Shown: positions 19,981-32,376, counted from the stretch's first letter. The stretch: 64,000 bases of DNA from Burkholderiales bacterium (GCA_022843925.1 JALHMS010000003.1:235878-299877); one strand, 5' to 3'. The notes: generated by a model not told the origin, from the sequence alone. Numbers and translations are program-made.

Positions 19981-20220
19981 TCAGCTCTCCGCTGGCGGAT
20001 CGGTGGAAAAATTCACCGGCCGTGCCGGCACCACTGTCGAGATCGCGTGCTTGTAGACCATCTGCGTGACCGTGTTCTTGAGCAGCACCACATACTGGTC
20101 GAACGACTCGATCTGGCCTTGCAGCTTGATCCCGTTCACGAGATAGATGGAGACCGGAACGTGCTCCTTGCGAAGCGTGTTCAGGAACGGGTCTTGTAGC
20201 AACTGCCCTTTACCACTCAT
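19981..20220 (-). CDS. hfq: RNA chaperone Hfq
   Basis: A 79-residue Sm-like hexameric RNA chaperone for small-RNA regulation. [19 protein letters not shown], the Sm1 segment [20 protein letters not shown] and the Sm2 YKHAISTV are near-identical to the family. Strong AGGAG 9 bases ahead of the ATG. The C-terminal tail is very short, as in many betaproteobacteria. Confidence 0.98.
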   Translation of the reverse strand: MSGKGQLLQDPFLNTLRKEHVPVSIYLVNGIKLQGQIESFDQYVVLLKNTVTQMVYKHAISTVVPARPVNFSTDPPAES

Positions 20221-20386
20221 GGTCGGATCTCCTGGGGAGAAAGTGTGGTGAACGAACTTCGAAACGACTCTACTTCAATTCTGGCGGCAAGTTAAGGCGC
20301 GCTTTCCCTAAGCCCATGCCGTTCGCACCCTGATCCGCGGGGGGCCGGGCGCCCTGGAGCCTCCCTCCCGACCATGGACGCGGCTA

Positions 20387-21709
20387 TCAGTCCCGACGAT
20401 CGAACGGATTGTTGCCCTGGCGGAACACCACGCGAAGCGGTGTGCCCTGGAGTTCCAGGGCCTCCATGAACCGACGCTCGAGGTAGCGCTTGTAACTGGC
20501 GGGCATGTCGTCCAGGGCCGTTCCGTGGACCACGATGAGCGGAGGATTCGAGCCGCCCTGGTGCGCATAGCGCAACTTGGGGCGGGTGAGGCCGTGCCTG
20601 GGCGGTTGCTGACGGGCCACAGCCTCCATGAGCACCCGCGTCAGCTTGGGCGTCGGCAGCTTGGCCATCGCTGCGGCGTACGCGCCGTTGACCGATCCCA
20701 GCACGGCGCCGATGCCAGCCCCCTGTAACGCGGACACGTGGTGCACCCGGGCGAAGTCGAGGAAAGCGAGCTTGCGGGCGTAGTCCCGCTTGACCCGCTC
20801 GCGGTTCTCTTCAGGCAGACCGTCCCACTTGTTGATGGCGACGACGAGAGCACGTCCGGCCTCGAGCACGAAACCGGCGATGTGCGCGTCCTGGTCGGCG
20901 ATCTCGGCGCGCGCATCGAGGACGAGGACGACCACATTGGCATCCTCCACGGCCTGAAGCGTCTTCACCACCGAGAATTTTTCGACCACTTCATCCACCC
21001 GCCCGCGCCGCCTGAGGCCGGCGGTGTCGATGATGGTGTAAGGCTTTCCGTGGCGCTCGAAATCGACGTAGATGCTGTCGCGGGTCGTTCCAGGCTGGTC
21101 GAACGCGATCATGCGCTCCTCGCCCAGGATGGCGTTCACCAGCGTCGACTTGCCGACGTTCGGGCGCCCCACGACTGCGATGCGCGGATGCCGTGACAAC
21201 GGCTCCTCGGGCACGGATGGCAGTTCGCCCAGCACGAGTTCCATCAGTTCGCGAACCCCGTCGCCGTGGGCGGCGGAGATCGCGAGCGGCGTTCCCAGTC
21301 CGAGTTCGTGGAACTCGGCGCCCGCGTTCTCGGAACGCATCCCCTCCGCCTTGTTGACAGCGAGCCACAGCCTGCGACCGGTCCGGCGGAGCTGTTCAGC
21401 CACCGTCCGATCGTGGGGCGAGAGTCCGAGGCGGGCATCGACCAGCATGATGATCGCGTCGGCCTCGTCGACCGCCTGCCGGGTCTGGCGAGCCATCTCG
21501 TGAAGAATGCCCTCCTTCACGACCGGTTCGAGTCCGCCGGTGTCGACGATGATGTACGGTTTGCCGCCCACCCGCCCCTGCCCGTAGTGTCGATCGCGGG
21601 TCAGCCCGGGCTGGTCGTGCACCAGGGCATCGCGGCTTCGGGTGAGGCGGTTGAAGAGCGTGGACTTCCCGACGTTCGGACGGCCGACGATCACGACGGT
21701 CGGCTTCAT
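20387..21709 (-). CDS. der: Ribosome biogenesis GTPase Der (EngA)
   Basis: A 440-residue protein with two tandem G domains, the Der signature: GRPNVGKS at 9-16 and again at 181-188, each with its own DTGG/DTAG switch and NKAE/NKWD base-recognition motif. A C-terminal KH-like domain follows ([12 protein letters not shown] to the end). Needed for 50S assembly. A 166-base gap separates it from hfq. Confidence 0.98.
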   Translation of the reverse strand: MKPTVVIVGRPNVGKSTLFNRLTRSRDALVHDQPGLTRDRHYGQGRVGGKPYIIVDTGGLEPVVKEGILHEMARQTRQAVDEADAIIMLVDARLGLSPHDRTVAEQLRRTGRRLWLAVNKAEGMRSENAGAEFHELGLGTPLAISAAHGDGVRELMELVLGELPSVPEEPLSRHPRIAVVGRPNVGKSTLVNAILGEERMIAFDQPGTTRDSIYVDFERHGKPYTIIDTAGLRRRGRVDEVVEKFSVVKTLQAVEDANVVVLVLDARAEIADQDAHIAGFVLEAGRALVVAINKWDGLPEENRERVKRDYARKLAFLDFARVHHVSALQGAGIGAVLGSVNGAYAAAMAKLPTPKLTRVLMEAVARQQPPRHGLTRPKLRYAHQGGSNPPLIVVHGTALDDMPASYKRYLERRFMEALELQGTPLRVVFRQGNNPFDRRD

Positions 21710-21743
21710 GGTTGCGGTACCTGCAAGAAGAGGGTCACCCGGT

Positions 21744-22871
21744 TCAGCGCAGCGTCATCGCGTACAGATTGCCTTCGCGCGTCTGCAGGACGAAATTGCC
21801 TTCTCCGATGGGAATGGGGGCTGCGGTGATCGGGCCTCCGTCCGTGCTGGAGCGCCCGACGAGACGGCCATCGTCCCGGTCGAACACGTGGACATAGCCT
21901 TCCAGGTCACCGACCACCAGATGACGCCCGAGCCGCGCGGGCGCACCAAGCTTGCGGCGGGCAAGCACATCCTGCTTCCAGAGACTCGCCCCGCTGGTCC
22001 GGTCGACCGCGAAGACCGTCGCTGCTTCGTCGACGTAGTAGAAGGCGGCGTCGTCGCCCGCCAGACCCGACACGCTCGACGCATTGCGGGCCCAGGTTAG
22101 CGAGCCGCGCGCGGCATCGAAGCAACCGATCCGCCCCTGGTACGCGATGGCGCAGGCCTGCCCTGCCTCCACGACCGGCGCACCGACGACGTCGGTCACA
22201 CGCTCCAGTTCGGTTTCGCCACGCGGTTGCGCCACCGCGGCCTCCCACAGCAGCGTGCCGTTCGCGATCCGCAAGGCCACCATGCGCCCCACCGGGAAAC
22301 CTGCATAGACGACGCCGTCGTGGAGGGTCACACCGGTCGCCACCCGCAGAATCAGAGGCGGCATCGATGGCAGGTACTCCCAGGAGGTCGCGCCCGTGGC
22401 GGCGTCCAGGCCGACGATCCGCCCGTCACCGGAGCGGACGACCACGATGCCGTCGGCGAGCTTCGGGGGGCTGAGCACTTCGCTCGACACGCGGGTACGC
22501 CAGCGCGACTTGCCGTCCGTGCCGTAGGCGAGCACCTCGCCCTGCGTCGTGCCGACCAGGACCAGACCGTCACGGGCACCCACGCCGCCGGAAAGGGCGA
22601 CCTTCGTGTCGATCCGCCACTTGATCCGGCCGTTCGCGCCGTCGATCCGGACGAGCTCGCCGTCGGCGTCGGCGGCGAAGAAATCGCCCTCCCAGACGGC
22701 GGGCGAGAACTCGTAGGGGCCGGAATCGCCGATGCGGGTCTTCCAGGCAACGCTCAGCTTCACCGCCGGCTTGAACGTCGTCAATTCGGCCGGAGGCATC
22801 GTGTTTTCCGCGCAGGCGCCGACCAGGATCGCGAAAGACAGGACGAGCCCGCGCGCGCGATGCATGGTCAC
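21744..22871 (-). CDS. bamB: BamB outer-membrane assembly lipoprotein
   Basis: A 375-residue eight-bladed PQQ-type beta-propeller lipoprotein of the BAM complex. The lipobox is ILVGAC with the modified Cys near residue 20. Repeated blade motifs ([48 protein letters not shown]) run to the end. The ATG overlaps the yfgM stop (ATGA at 22868-22871). Anchored in the outer membrane facing the periplasm. Confidence 0.95.
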   Translation of the reverse strand: MTMHRARGLVLSFAILVGACAENTMPPAELTTFKPAVKLSVAWKTRIGDSGPYEFSPAVWEGDFFAADADGELVRIDGANGRIKWRIDTKVALSGGVGARDGLVLVGTTQGEVLAYGTDGKSRWRTRVSSEVLSPPKLADGIVVVRSGDGRIVGLDAATGATSWEYLPSMPPLILRVATGVTLHDGVVYAGFPVGRMVALRIANGTLLWEAAVAQPRGETELERVTDVVGAPVVEAGQACAIAYQGRIGCFDAARGSLTWARNASSVSGLAGDDAAFYYVDEAATVFAVDRTSGASLWKQDVLARRKLGAPARLGRHLVVGDLEGYVHVFDRDDGRLVGRSSTDGGPITAAPIPIGEGNFVLQTREGNLYAMTLR

Positions 22872-23503
22872 TGACCTCCGAGCGCGTCGCGCTTGATCTC
22901 GACGACGTTGCGCCAGCCGTTGGTCTTGGGAAGCTTGTCGAGCGCCGCCTGGTATGCGCTCTTCGCCTCGACGATCTTGCCCTGAGCCACGTAGATGTCC
23001 CCACGGGCGTCCGCGAACAACGCCGCAAACGCCTCGGAAGGCGGGGAGCCCACCGCCGCGAGTGCCTCGTCGTACTTGCCGAGATCGAGCAACACGGCCG
23101 ACAACCTGAGGTTCGCGAGTGCCTTGACGGGCTCTTCCTTCGCCGAGGCCGCCGCGGAGCGCAGCAGTTCGGCAGCAGTGGCTGCGTCACCGGCGTCGAA
23201 ACTCGCCCGGGCGGCGAGAACAGCGCCGCGGGCGCTGTAGGTCGTGCCATCGAAATCGACCGAGATCTTGCGCGCGAGCTCCACGGACTTCTTGGCGTCC
23301 CCCGCCCTGGCGGCCTCCTCGAGCGCGATGAACGCCGTGGCGGCCTCGATCGCCTTCTGTTCCTTGTGGTGGCGCCAGAACTGCACGCCCGCCACACCGA
23401 CGACGAAGGCGAGCACGGCAGCGATCAGCAGGCGGCCGTACTGCCCCCACCACGCCTTCAGGTTGTCGATGCTTTCCTGTTCTTCCAGATCGTAGACCGC
23501 CAT
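22868..23503 (-). CDS. yfgM: YfgM-like tetratricopeptide-repeat membrane protein
   Basis: A 211-residue inner-membrane protein. The short cytoplasmic start MAVYDLEEQESIDNLKAWW and one membrane helix (about 22-42) are followed by TPR helices in the periplasm. YfgM associates with the SecYEG translocon and PpiD in E. coli. It lies between hisS and bamB as in gammaproteobacteria. Confidence 0.94.
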   Translation of the reverse strand: MAVYDLEEQESIDNLKAWWGQYGRLLIAAVLAFVVGVAGVQFWRHHKEQKAIEAATAFIALEEAARAGDAKKSVELARKISVDFDGTTYSARGAVLAARASFDAGDAATAAELLRSAAASAKEEPVKALANLRLSAVLLDLGKYDEALAAVGSPPSEAFAALFADARGDIYVAQGKIVEAKSAYQAALDKLPKTNGWRNVVEIKRDALGGQ

Positions 23504-23510
23504 GTCTCCC

Positions 23511-24764
<1,254 letters not shown>

Positions 24765-24798
24765 CGCGCTCCGAGCCTTCGGGGCCGCGCGGTGCCGA

Positions 24799-26070
24799 TC
24801 ATGCGCCGGCCCTGTGGGTTGCGCTCGCCGCCTCGGACCGGTCCGGAACGCTGCCACCGAAGCGCCGCTGCACGTAGTCCTCGACGATCGCCTGGAACTC
24901 CTCCGCGATCGCGGCGCCCTTCAAAGTCACGGTCTTGCGCCCGTCCACATAGACCGGTGCAACCGGCGATTCACCCGAACCCGGCAGGCTGATCCCGATG
25001 TCCGCGTGCTTGCTCTCGCCGGGGCCGTTCACCACGCAGCCCATCACGGCGACGTGCATGGTTTCGACCCCTGGATAGCGGGTCTTCCAGACCGTCATCT
25101 GGCTGCGGAGATAGCTCTGGATGCGCGCCGCGAGTTCCTGGAAGACCGTGCTGGTGGTGCGACCGCAGCCGGGGCACGCAATCACCATGGGCGCAAAGCT
25201 TCGCAGGCCCATCGTCTGCAGGATCTCCTGGGCGACGATGACCTCGCGAGTCCGGTCGCCGCCCGGTTCGGGCGTCAGCGACACACGGATCGTGTCGCCG
25301 ATGCCTTCCTGCAGCAGCACGGCCATCGCGGCGGTCGACGCCACGATCCCCTTGGAGCCCATGCCCGCCTCGGTGAGCCCGAGATGCAAGGGGTAGTCGC
25401 AGCGCGCGGCGAGATCGCGATACACGCGGATGAGATCCTGCACCCCGCTGACCTTCGCGGAGAGAAGGATCCTGTCGCGGGGCAGGCCGAGCTGCTCCGC
25501 ACGCGCCGCGCTCTCGAGCGCCGACACCACGAGCGCGTCGCGCGTGACCTCGGCGGCCTCCTTGGGCTTCGGCAGACGGGCATTCTCGTCCATGATCCGT
25601 GCGAGCAGTTCCGGATCGAGGCTTCCCCAGTTCACGCCGATGCGTACCGGGCGATCATGACGGCATGCCATCTCGATCATGGTCGCGAACTGCTCGTCCC
25701 GCTTCGAACCCTTGCCGACGTTGCCCGGATTGATCCGGTACTTCGCGAGGGCCACGGCGCAATCGGGCACCTCCGTGAGGAGGCGATGCCCGTTGAAATG
25801 GAAATCCCCCACCAGCGGCACGCCACATCCGGCGGCGTCAAGGCGTTCGCGGATGGCGGGAACCGCACGCGCCGCCTCGACGGTGTTCACCGTGATGCGC
25901 ACGACCTCGGAGCCGGCGAGCGCCAGATCCATGACCTGCTGGTACGTGCCCTGGATGTCCGCGGTATCGGTGTTCGTCATCGACTGCACGACGATGGGCG
26001 CACCGCCACCGACGGCCACCGGACCGACGCGGACCTGACGGGAGGGACGACGGATGGGACCGGAGGACAC
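24799..26070 (-). CDS. ispG: 4-hydroxy-3-methylbut-2-enyl-diphosphate synthase IspG (GcpE)
   Basis: A 423-residue iron-sulfur enzyme of the MEP isoprenoid pathway, converting MEcPP to HMBPP. The TIM barrel carries VGDFHFNGH and [10 protein letters not shown]. The 4Fe-4S cysteines are CPGCGRTTS (C299, C302) and GCVVNGPGE (C345), with the usual downstream Glu. Three bases separate it from rodZ. Confidence 0.97.
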   Translation of the reverse strand: MSSGPIRRPSRQVRVGPVAVGGGAPIVVQSMTNTDTADIQGTYQQVMDLALAGSEVVRITVNTVEAARAVPAIRERLDAAGCGVPLVGDFHFNGHRLLTEVPDCAVALAKYRINPGNVGKGSKRDEQFATMIEMACRHDRPVRIGVNWGSLDPELLARIMDENARLPKPKEAAEVTRDALVVSALESAARAEQLGLPRDRILLSAKVSGVQDLIRVYRDLAARCDYPLHLGLTEAGMGSKGIVASTAAMAVLLQEGIGDTIRVSLTPEPGGDRTREVIVAQEILQTMGLRSFAPMVIACPGCGRTTSTVFQELAARIQSYLRSQMTVWKTRYPGVETMHVAVMGCVVNGPGESKHADIGISLPGSGESPVAPVYVDGRKTVTLKGAAIAEEFQAIVEDYVQRRFGGSVPDRSEAASATHRAGA

Positions 26071-26073
26071 GGG

Positions 26074-27099
26074 CTACTCCAGCGTGATGCGCGCCACGTC
26101 CGTGCGCGTGTGCGGTGCGAGATCCACCTCGCGTGCGTTGTAGGTCACCGTGACACCCGAGGCGTTGCCCACCACCAGTTGGAACGGCGGCTGCCCCCGC
26201 ACGATGCGCTCGCTGCCGGCCGTGTTGAGCTGTGAGAACACGATGCTGCCCGTCGCGTCCTTCACCTCCACCCACGCGTCCCGGGCGAAATTGAGCCGGA
26301 CCTCGCCACTGCCGGAGCCTCCGCCCACGGAAGCCGAGGCGAAACTCTCGCCGACGGCCGTGGGATCTCCACGGGTGCCGGAGGCGGCGGTCTGCGGGCC
26401 ACCGGTGGTCGTCGCCGGAATCGTAGCCGGGGAAACGGGCAGGCTCGTGGTCCCGGTCACCGTCGAAGCAGATGCAGGTGGCGCGGGCTGGGCGGTGCCA
26501 GGCGTCGTCGCAGGTGCCTCCGACGGGGTGGCCGGCGAGGCCCCGTTGGAATCGGGACTGCCGCTGGCCCACTCGGGTCGGGTCGGATCGGCGTCGGGGG
26601 ACTCGATTCCCAGAGAAACCTCGGTGGGTGCCGGTTCGACGGCCGTTTCGTGCCCGCGGAAATACATCAACGCAATCGCCGCGACGATCAGCACGGCCGT
26701 GACCGGCCACCATGCCCGCTTGCCACGGGGGCCGTCCCGACGGGCCTTTGCGGCACTCGTTACGACAGGCTGCGACACCGTCTGACTCGTGGCCGAGGCA
26801 GGCGGCAGCGGGAACCCCGGCGTCGCCTCGGCAGCGGCCACCAGTACTGCCGCGTCGAGTGCCACGAGGCGCGCGTAGTTGCGCATGAACCCGCGTACGA
26901 AGACCGGTCCGGGCAACGCGGCGAAGTTGTCTTTTTCGATCGCATCCACCTGTCGCTGGGAAAGCTTCAGGTGCCGCGCAACATCCGCAAGACTCAGCCC
27001 CTGCCGCTCCCGCGCCTCACGAAGCAGCGCGCCCGGCGCGACCGGCCGGCCGGGTTCCACGGGCTCGGTCGAACCGCCCTCGAGCACCACATCGTTCAT
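26074..27099 (-). CDS. rodZ: RodZ, cytoskeleton/cell-shape protein
   Basis: A 341-residue single-pass protein linking MreB to the wall synthesis machinery. A cytoplasmic Xre-like helix-turn-helix (LREARERQGLSLADVARHL, about 26-85), a basic stretch, a membrane helix (130-147), a long Pro/Thr/Ala-rich periplasmic linker and a C-terminal DUF4115 beta domain (about 255-341) give the classic RodZ plan. It sits between pilW and ispG. Confidence 0.95.
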   Translation of the reverse strand: MNDVVLEGGSTEPVEPGRPVAPGALLREARERQGLSLADVARHLKLSQRQVDAIEKDNFAALPGPVFVRGFMRNYARLVALDAAVLVAAAEATPGFPLPPASATSQTVSQPVVTSAAKARRDGPRGKRAWWPVTAVLIVAAIALMYFRGHETAVEPAPTEVSLGIESPDADPTRPEWASGSPDSNGASPATPSEAPATTPGTAQPAPPASASTVTGTTSLPVSPATIPATTTGGPQTAASGTRGDPTAVGESFASASVGGGSGSGEVRLNFARDAWVEVKDATGSIVFSQLNTAGSERIVRGQPPFQLVVGNASGVTVTYNAREVDLAPHTRTDVARITLE

Positions 27100-27911
27100 T
27101 CGTACTTTTCCTCGTTGAACTGCCGCAGCTCCGGTGAATCCGGAAACCGCTCGCGCAACTGTGCGCCGTAGGACATCACCGCAGCCCGATCGCCGAGCGC
27201 CTGTTCGATGCGCACACCGAGCAACAGGGTGCCTGCATCGGGTGCCTTGATGCTTTGCATGTAGCGGTTCAGATAGGAGCGCGCGAGATTGAACTGCTTG
27301 TGCTCCTGGTGGATCTGGGCCAGGTTCACGAGCGCCCGCCCGTCATTGGGCTGGCTGGCGAGCGCCCGTTCGAAATAGAGCTGTGCCGTGGCGACATCCC
27401 CTGCACGTCGCGAGCAGATGCCCGCATTCACGAAGGAATCCTCCGGCGTCGCGTACAGCGGATTCTTGAGCGCCGCGAGGAAGTACTTGATGGACTCCTT
27501 CGGTTTGCCTCGCGTGCAGATGAACAGCCCGTAGTTGTTGTTCGTCTCCGAGTCATTCGGATCGATCCGCAGCGCCTTCTCGAAACTCGCCTTGGCCTTG
27601 ACGTCCTCGCGCAGTTCCATGTGAAGGAGTCCCAGACCGTTGTGGGCCGGCACGAAGTTCGGATCGGCGGCCAGCGCCTCGTTCAACTCCTGCAGCGCCA
27701 CGGCGAAGCGCCCGACCTGGAGATAACCGACCCCAAGATCGGTGTGGGCGCGTGCCCGTTCGGCCGGACTGGCCGGTGACTGCTGGGGCGCCGACCTCGG
27801 CGGGCTGCCCGCCTGGTCGCCGTCACTGCCGCTTCGCTGGCTGGAGGTGCCGCAGGCACCGAGTACCAACAGCACAAGAGGAATCCACGCGACTCGGGAG
27901 AAGACTTTCAT
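27096..27911 (-). CDS. pilW: PilW/PilF-type pilotin lipoprotein (TPR)
   Basis: A 271-residue lipoprotein (lipobox LVLGAC near residue 16) with TPR repeats: [21 protein letters not shown], then [15 protein letters not shown] and following units. PilW/PilF pilotins place the PilQ secretin of type IV pili in the outer membrane. Both ends overlap neighbours by ATGA (rodZ downstream, rlmN upstream). Start at 27911 is fixed by the signal peptide. Confidence 0.92.
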   Translation of the reverse strand: MKVFSRVAWIPLVLLVLGACGTSSQRSGSDGDQAGSPPRSAPQQSPASPAERARAHTDLGVGYLQVGRFAVALQELNEALAADPNFVPAHNGLGLLHMELREDVKAKASFEKALRIDPNDSETNNNYGLFICTRGKPKESIKYFLAALKNPLYATPEDSFVNAGICSRRAGDVATAQLYFERALASQPNDGRALVNLAQIHQEHKQFNLARSYLNRYMQSIKAPDAGTLLLGVRIEQALGDRAAVMSYGAQLRERFPDSPELRQFNEEKYE

Positions 27912-29110
27912 GCGCTGGTCGTCGCTCCATCTCTGCGGCTGGCGCGCTGGGTCCGATCGCGCACCTGCCCCGCCAGCTGGCCGCACGCACCATCGATCTC
28001 CTGTCCGCGGGTCTTGCGTACCGTCGCGACGAAGCCGGCCTCCAGCAGGATGGCCTGGAAGGCCCGCACGGTGTCGGCACCCGACCGCTCGAACCCACCG
28101 TCGGGAAAAGGATTGAAGGGAATCAGATTGAACTTGCAGGGCAGATCATCGACCAGGGCAACCAGCTTCCGCGCGTGGGCCGCCGAATCGTTCACGCCCT
28201 TCAGCATCACGTACTCGAACGTCACGAAGTCGCGGGGGGACGCCGCGCGCTGCCATTTCACTCCGGGCGCGGGGGTGCCGGCTGAAATCGCCGACGTCGG
28301 GCCATCGGGATCGTCGTCATCCTCCGCCGCATCGCCCGGCAGGACTGCGACGCCGTCCACGTATCGACGACAGGCAGCAAGAAGCTCGGCGAGGGGCCAC
28401 TTGCGGTTGATCGGCACGAGGCGGTCCCTGAGTGCATCGTCAGGCGCATGCAGCGAGACCGCAAGAGACACCGGCAGGGTCTCCCGCAAACGGTCGATCC
28501 AGGGGACCATCCCCGAAGTGGAGAGCGTGACGCGCCGCCGCGACATGCCATAGGCGTGATCGTCGAGCATCACGCGCATCGCCGTGACGACAGCGTCGAA
28601 ATTCGCCAGCGGCTCGCCCATGCCCATCATCACGACATTCGTGATGGGGCGGTGGCCGGCGGCGGGATCGGCCCCGAGGGAGCGGTTCGCGAACCACAAC
28701 TGACCGATGATCTCGGCCGCGGTCAGGTTGCGATTGAACCCCTGTCGGCCCGTCGAGCAGAACGCGCACTCGAGCGCGCAGCCCACCTGGCTCGAGATGC
28801 ACAGAGTGCCGCGGTGCGTCTCGGGAATGAAGACTGTCTCGATGCCATTGCCGATCCCGACGTCAAGCAGCCACTTCCGAGTGCCGTCGGGGGCGGTGGA
28901 ATCCTTGAGAACAGGGGGAGAGGCGATCACTGCTTCGGACGCGAGTCGCGCCCGAAGTGCTTTCGAGAGATCGGTCATCTGCCCGACTTCAGTGACGCCG
29001 GTACGGTGCACCCAGCGCATCACCTGGCGGGCGCGGAAGGGCTTCTCGCCCAGAGTCGCGAGCCAGTCGCCCAGAGAGGCGAGATCGAATTCGAGCAGAT
29101 TGACGGGCAT
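27908..29110 (-). CDS. rlmN: Dual-specificity 23S rRNA/tRNA methyltransferase RlmN, with an inserted loop
   Basis: A 400-residue radical SAM enzyme methylating A2503 of 23S rRNA and A37 of some tRNAs. C115-x3-C119 class cluster motif is seen as CALECAFC (111-118), and the methyl-carrying cysteine lies in GACGQLAG (C376). VNLIPFNP-like [12 protein letters not shown] precedes it. Residues about 251-290, between LLAACRRYV and [11 protein letters not shown], form an acidic then Gly/Pro-rich stretch that the family normally lacks. A GTG lies just ahead of the ATG; ATG at 29110 overlaps the ndk stop. Confidence 0.94.
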   Translation of the reverse strand: MPVNLLEFDLASLGDWLATLGEKPFRARQVMRWVHRTGVTEVGQMTDLSKALRARLASEAVIASPPVLKDSTAPDGTRKWLLDVGIGNGIETVFIPETHRGTLCISSQVGCALECAFCSTGRQGFNRNLTAAEIIGQLWFANRSLGADPAAGHRPITNVVMMGMGEPLANFDAVVTAMRVMLDDHAYGMSRRRVTLSTSGMVPWIDRLRETLPVSLAVSLHAPDDALRDRLVPINRKWPLAELLAACRRYVDGVAVLPGDAAEDDDDPDGPTSAISAGTPAPGVKWQRAASPRDFVTFEYVMLKGVNDSAAHARKLVALVDDLPCKFNLIPFNPFPDGGFERSGADTVRAFQAILLEAGFVATVRKTRGQEIDGACGQLAGQVRDRTQRASRRDGATTSA

Positions 29111-29535
29111 CACCGGGAGAGTACGTCGAGCGCCGGGAAGAAGTAAGCGATTTCCTCGCGGGCAGTCTCGGCGGCATCGGAGCCGTGCACGGCGTTGGCG
29201 TCGATGGAGTCCGCGAAGTCCGCGCGGATGGTGCCCTTGTCGGCCTTCCTGGGGTCGGTCGCGCCCATGAGTTCACGGTTCTTGGCGATGGCACCTTCGC
29301 CCTCGAGCACCTGAACCATCACCGGCCCCGAAATCATGAAGGTGACAAGATCGTTGAAAAACGGCCGGGCACGATGCACGGCGTAGAAGCCTTCGGCCTG
29401 CGCCCGGGACAATTGGGTCATGCGTGCGGCAATCACCTTGAGCCCCGCGTTCTCGAAGCGGCTGTAGATCTGGCCGATCACATTCTTGGCGACGGCGTCG
29501 GGTTTGATGATCGAAAGGGTACGTTCCAAGGCCAT
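29110..29535 (-). CDS. ndk: Nucleoside diphosphate kinase
   Basis: A 141-residue housekeeping kinase balancing NTP pools. [20 protein letters not shown] and the active-site [10 protein letters not shown] (phospho-accepting His) are diagnostic. GGAG precedes the ATG at 29535. First gene of the ndk-rlmN-pilW-rodZ-ispG string, all joined by overlaps or tiny gaps. Confidence 0.98.
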   Translation of the reverse strand: MALERTLSIIKPDAVAKNVIGQIYSRFENAGLKVIAARMTQLSRAQAEGFYAVHRARPFFNDLVTFMISGPVMVQVLEGEGAIAKNRELMGATDPRKADKGTIRADFADSIDANAVHGSDAAETAREEIAYFFPALDVLSR

Positions 29536-29689
29536 TGATTTCTCCGGAAGTAGATTATTTCGCAAGGAATTCATAAGGATAGCATGCCACTTCCGGGCGG
29601 GCAAAGATTTCCGAACGTCATGCCGGGATCCCCCGCGGCGCGCACGCGGGTGATAGCATCGTTGCCATTCCCCACCCTTGCTTTCGTCC

Positions 29690-30574
29690 ATGGCCCAAGC
29701 GAAGCCGCAGCCTCAGCCCCCGACGCAGGATCCGGTCAAGCGTCGGGCCATCCGCCGATTGATTGCTGCACTTGCGCTCATCGCCATCGCCGTGGCCGGC
29801 CTTGCACTCGTGGATCGCATGGCGCGAAAGAAGGTCAAGACTCCGCCGCCGCCCGTCGCCCAGACGGCACCGGCACCCGAAACGCCTGCGGTGCCCGAAC
29901 CGCCCTCGACCACGCCGTCTGCCGAGGCCTCGCCAGACGAAACACCGGCAACCGACGCTCCGACCGAACCGCCACCACCTCCGAAGGTGGGGGAGCCCGA
30001 AGCGGCGCCCCCGCCGCCACCGCCCGTCAAGGCGCCGCCGGAATCCAGCGAGGGCCCGTCCCCCGCCATTCCTCAACGGCCGCGGGATCGGCAGGCGGTG
30101 CGCGATGGCGCAGTCAGGCAGGTGCCGGCGAAGGATCTCCTGCCGAAACCGTCAGTGGAGACGCCTTCTGCCGCAGGCTCCACAGTCCGATCCGAAGCCG
30201 CACCCGCAGCGGCGCTCAAGCCCGTGCCGCCGGTTGCAACGGTGCCTCCCGCCCCGCCCGCCACCGCATCGGTGCAGGCTGCCGATGCGGTTCCCTCCGC
30301 CGCCCCCTCCGCCTTCGTGGTGCAACTCGGCGTGTTCGCGAGTCCCGCCAACGCCGAAGCCCTGCGAGACCGCCTCAAGGCGGCGGGCATCGCCGCTCAT
30401 ACGGAGACGCGCCTGCAGGTCGGGCCGTTCACCGACCGCATGGAGGCGGAACGGATGCTGAATCGCCTGCGTCGACTCGGCGTCCAGGCAGTCCTGGTGC
30501 CGCAGATCAAGGAACCTGTCACCGGACGCCCAGGACCCGCGGAAGCCATAGCGAAACCTCCGGCAGGTAAGTGA
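29690..30574 (+). CDS. SPOR-domain single-pass membrane protein (FtsN/DedD-like)
   Basis: A 294-residue protein: short cytoplasmic tail, one membrane helix (24-41), a very long Pro/Ala/Glu-rich periplasmic linker (about 50-205) and a C-terminal SPOR domain (209-271, [18 protein letters not shown]). SPOR domains bind denuded septal peptidoglycan, so a division-site role is likely. Its 3' end overlaps the 3' end of the TRAP permease gene by 56 bases in convergent orientation. The ATG at 29690 gives [10 protein letters not shown]; a TTG four codons earlier is less likely. Confidence 0.9.
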   Translation: MAQAKPQPQPPTQDPVKRRAIRRLIAALALIAIAVAGLALVDRMARKKVKTPPPPVAQTAPAPETPAVPEPPSTTPSAEASPDETPATDAPTEPPPPPKVGEPEAAPPPPPPVKAPPESSEGPSPAIPQRPRDRQAVRDGAVRQVPAKDLLPKPSVETPSAAGSTVRSEAAPAAALKPVPPVATVPPAPPATASVQAADAVPSAAPSAFVVQLGVFASPANAEALRDRLKAAGIAAHTETRLQVGPFTDRMEAERMLNRLRRLGVQAVLVPQIKEPVTGRPGPAEAIAKPPAGK

Positions 30575-31811
30575 TGATCGCGAGGTAGACGAGCAGCACG
30601 CCGACCCACGGCAGACAGGCGATCGAGACCTCGGTCATCCCCATCCTTGCGAGGTGGCTCGCCACGAAGAGGTTGAGCCCGACGGGTGGGTGGATCATTC
30701 CGATCTCCATGTTCACCGTCATGATCACGCCGAGATGGATCGGATCGATCCCCAGGCTCTGCGCGATGGGCAGGAACAAGGGCGCCAGGATCAGCACGAT
30801 GGAACTGGGCTCCATGAACTGCCCTGCAGCCAGCAGAGCGATGTTCACGGCCACCAGGAACATCCACGGCGAGAACTCCTTTTCCGTCACCCAGGCCGAG
30901 ACGGCCTGCGGAATCTGCTCCGACGTCAGGAGGTACGAGAACAGCATCGCGTTCGTGACGATGTAGAGCAGCATCGCGCTGGTGTTCGCGGCGGACAGCA
31001 CGACGCGGAACGTGTCGCGCATGCGCAGATCGCGGTACACGAACACCGAGATCACGAACGCGTACACGGCGCTGACCGCGGCCGCCTCCGTCGGCGTGAA
31101 GATGCCGCCGTAGATGCCGCCCATCACGATCACGACCAGCAGCAGGCCCCAGAACGCCTCGCGGAAGCTCGTCCAGATCTCAACGAGGTTCGCGCGGGGC
31201 ATCGTCGGGAATGCCCGCTTCTTCGCCGTGAAGAACGTCACGGCCATCAACAGGCCGGCCAGCAGGATGCCAGGGACCACGCCCGCGACGAACAGCTTGC
31301 CCGCGCTCGTGCTGGTGCTCACAGCGTAGATGATCATCACGATCGAGGGCGGGATCAGGATCCCGAGCGAACCCGACGTCGTGATCACACCGACCGCAAA
31401 GCGCTTCGGGTAGCCCTGCTTCAGCATCGCCGGCAGCATGATCGAGCCGATGGCGGCAACGGTCGCCGGGCTCGACCCCGAGATCGTCGCGAAGAAGGCG
31501 CACGCCAGGATCGCGGCCATCGCGAGTCCGCCGGGCAGCGAACCCACGAGGGCCGTGGCGAACCGGATGATGCGTGCCGCGACGCCCCCTTCGGTCAGGA
31601 ATGCGCCGGCAAGCACGAAGAACGGGATCGCCATGATGGCGAAGCTCTCCAGCCCGGTGAACAGGCGCTGCGAGAGGATGTCGACCGTCTCCATCGAGAA
31701 CGACGAGAAGCCCGCCACGAACGCGAGGACCGTGAGGCCCAGCGCGATCGAGATCGGGGTGCCGGTGGCGAGCAGCACCAGCAGGATCCCGACGATGATG
31801 AGCGCGGTCAC
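30519..31811 (-). CDS. dctM: TRAP transporter large permease DctM
   Basis: A 430-residue inner-membrane protein with about 12 helices, the main transport subunit of a sodium-driven TRAP uptake system. GILIPPSIVMIIYAV and the C-terminal GMIHPPVGLNLFVASHLA are DctM signatures. The GTG start at 31811 overlaps the dctQ stop (GTGA). Its last 18 codons overlap the SPOR gene on the other strand. Confidence 0.95.
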   Translation of the reverse strand: MTALIIVGILLVLLATGTPISIALGLTVLAFVAGFSSFSMETVDILSQRLFTGLESFAIMAIPFFVLAGAFLTEGGVAARIIRFATALVGSLPGGLAMAAILACAFFATISGSSPATVAAIGSIMLPAMLKQGYPKRFAVGVITTSGSLGILIPPSIVMIIYAVSTSTSAGKLFVAGVVPGILLAGLLMAVTFFTAKKRAFPTMPRANLVEIWTSFREAFWGLLLVVIVMGGIYGGIFTPTEAAAVSAVYAFVISVFVYRDLRMRDTFRVVLSAANTSAMLLYIVTNAMLFSYLLTSEQIPQAVSAWVTEKEFSPWMFLVAVNIALLAAGQFMEPSSIVLILAPLFLPIAQSLGIDPIHLGVIMTVNMEIGMIHPPVGLNLFVASHLARMGMTEVSIACLPWVGVLLVYLAIITYLPEVSLWLPRVLGVR

Positions 31812-32362
31812 GCGTGCTCCCCGATCGCATCCACCGCGGCCGGACCACCATGCGACGGCAGATCCCCCGTGCGGAGAAACCGCGTCAGGACCTGCAGGAA
31901 CCGGAAGCACATGAGCCCGGAGCCGAGCGGGATGCAGAGGTAGATGATCCACCTCGGCCACTCGAGATCGGCCGACACCTGCCCCGTTTCGTGCATGAAG
32001 ATGACCCAGCGCGCGCCCAGGACGGCGATGATCGATGTGAACAGCGCACCGAGCACGAGACCGAGCGCCACCAGGCGCCGGCGCCAGGGCGGCGAGGCGT
32101 GGTTGACGAGGAGGTCCACGCCGATGTGAATGCCGGTGCGCACGCCGTACGCCGCACCGAACTTCGCCATCCAGATGAACTGGACGATGCAGAACTCCTG
32201 CGCCCACGTGAGATCGAGCGCACCGGTGTAGTCCCATATCCAGTCGATCTTCGCGCTGAAGCGATGCGCGACAGCGAGGAACACCACCAGGGTCGCCGAC
32301 GTCATCAGCGTGACGACGAGGATCTCCTCGAGCCGGTCGAGGATGCGCAGGAGGAACTTCAT
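31808..32362 (-). CDS. dctQ: TRAP transporter small permease DctQ
   Basis: A 184-residue four-helix membrane subunit that bridges DctP and DctM. WAQEFCIVQFIWMAKFGAAY and GVRTGIHIGVDLLVNHASP carry the family pattern (E near the first pair of helices, GxHI..D). Located between dctP and dctM, overlapping dctM. Confidence 0.93.
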   Translation of the reverse strand: MKFLLRILDRLEEILVVTLMTSATLVVFLAVAHRFSAKIDWIWDYTGALDLTWAQEFCIVQFIWMAKFGAAYGVRTGIHIGVDLLVNHASPPWRRRLVALGLVLGALFTSIIAVLGARWVIFMHETGQVSADLEWPRWIIYLCIPLGSGLMCFRFLQVLTRFLRTGDLPSHGGPAAVDAIGEHA

Positions 32363-32376
32363 GGATGGCCGCGCGG

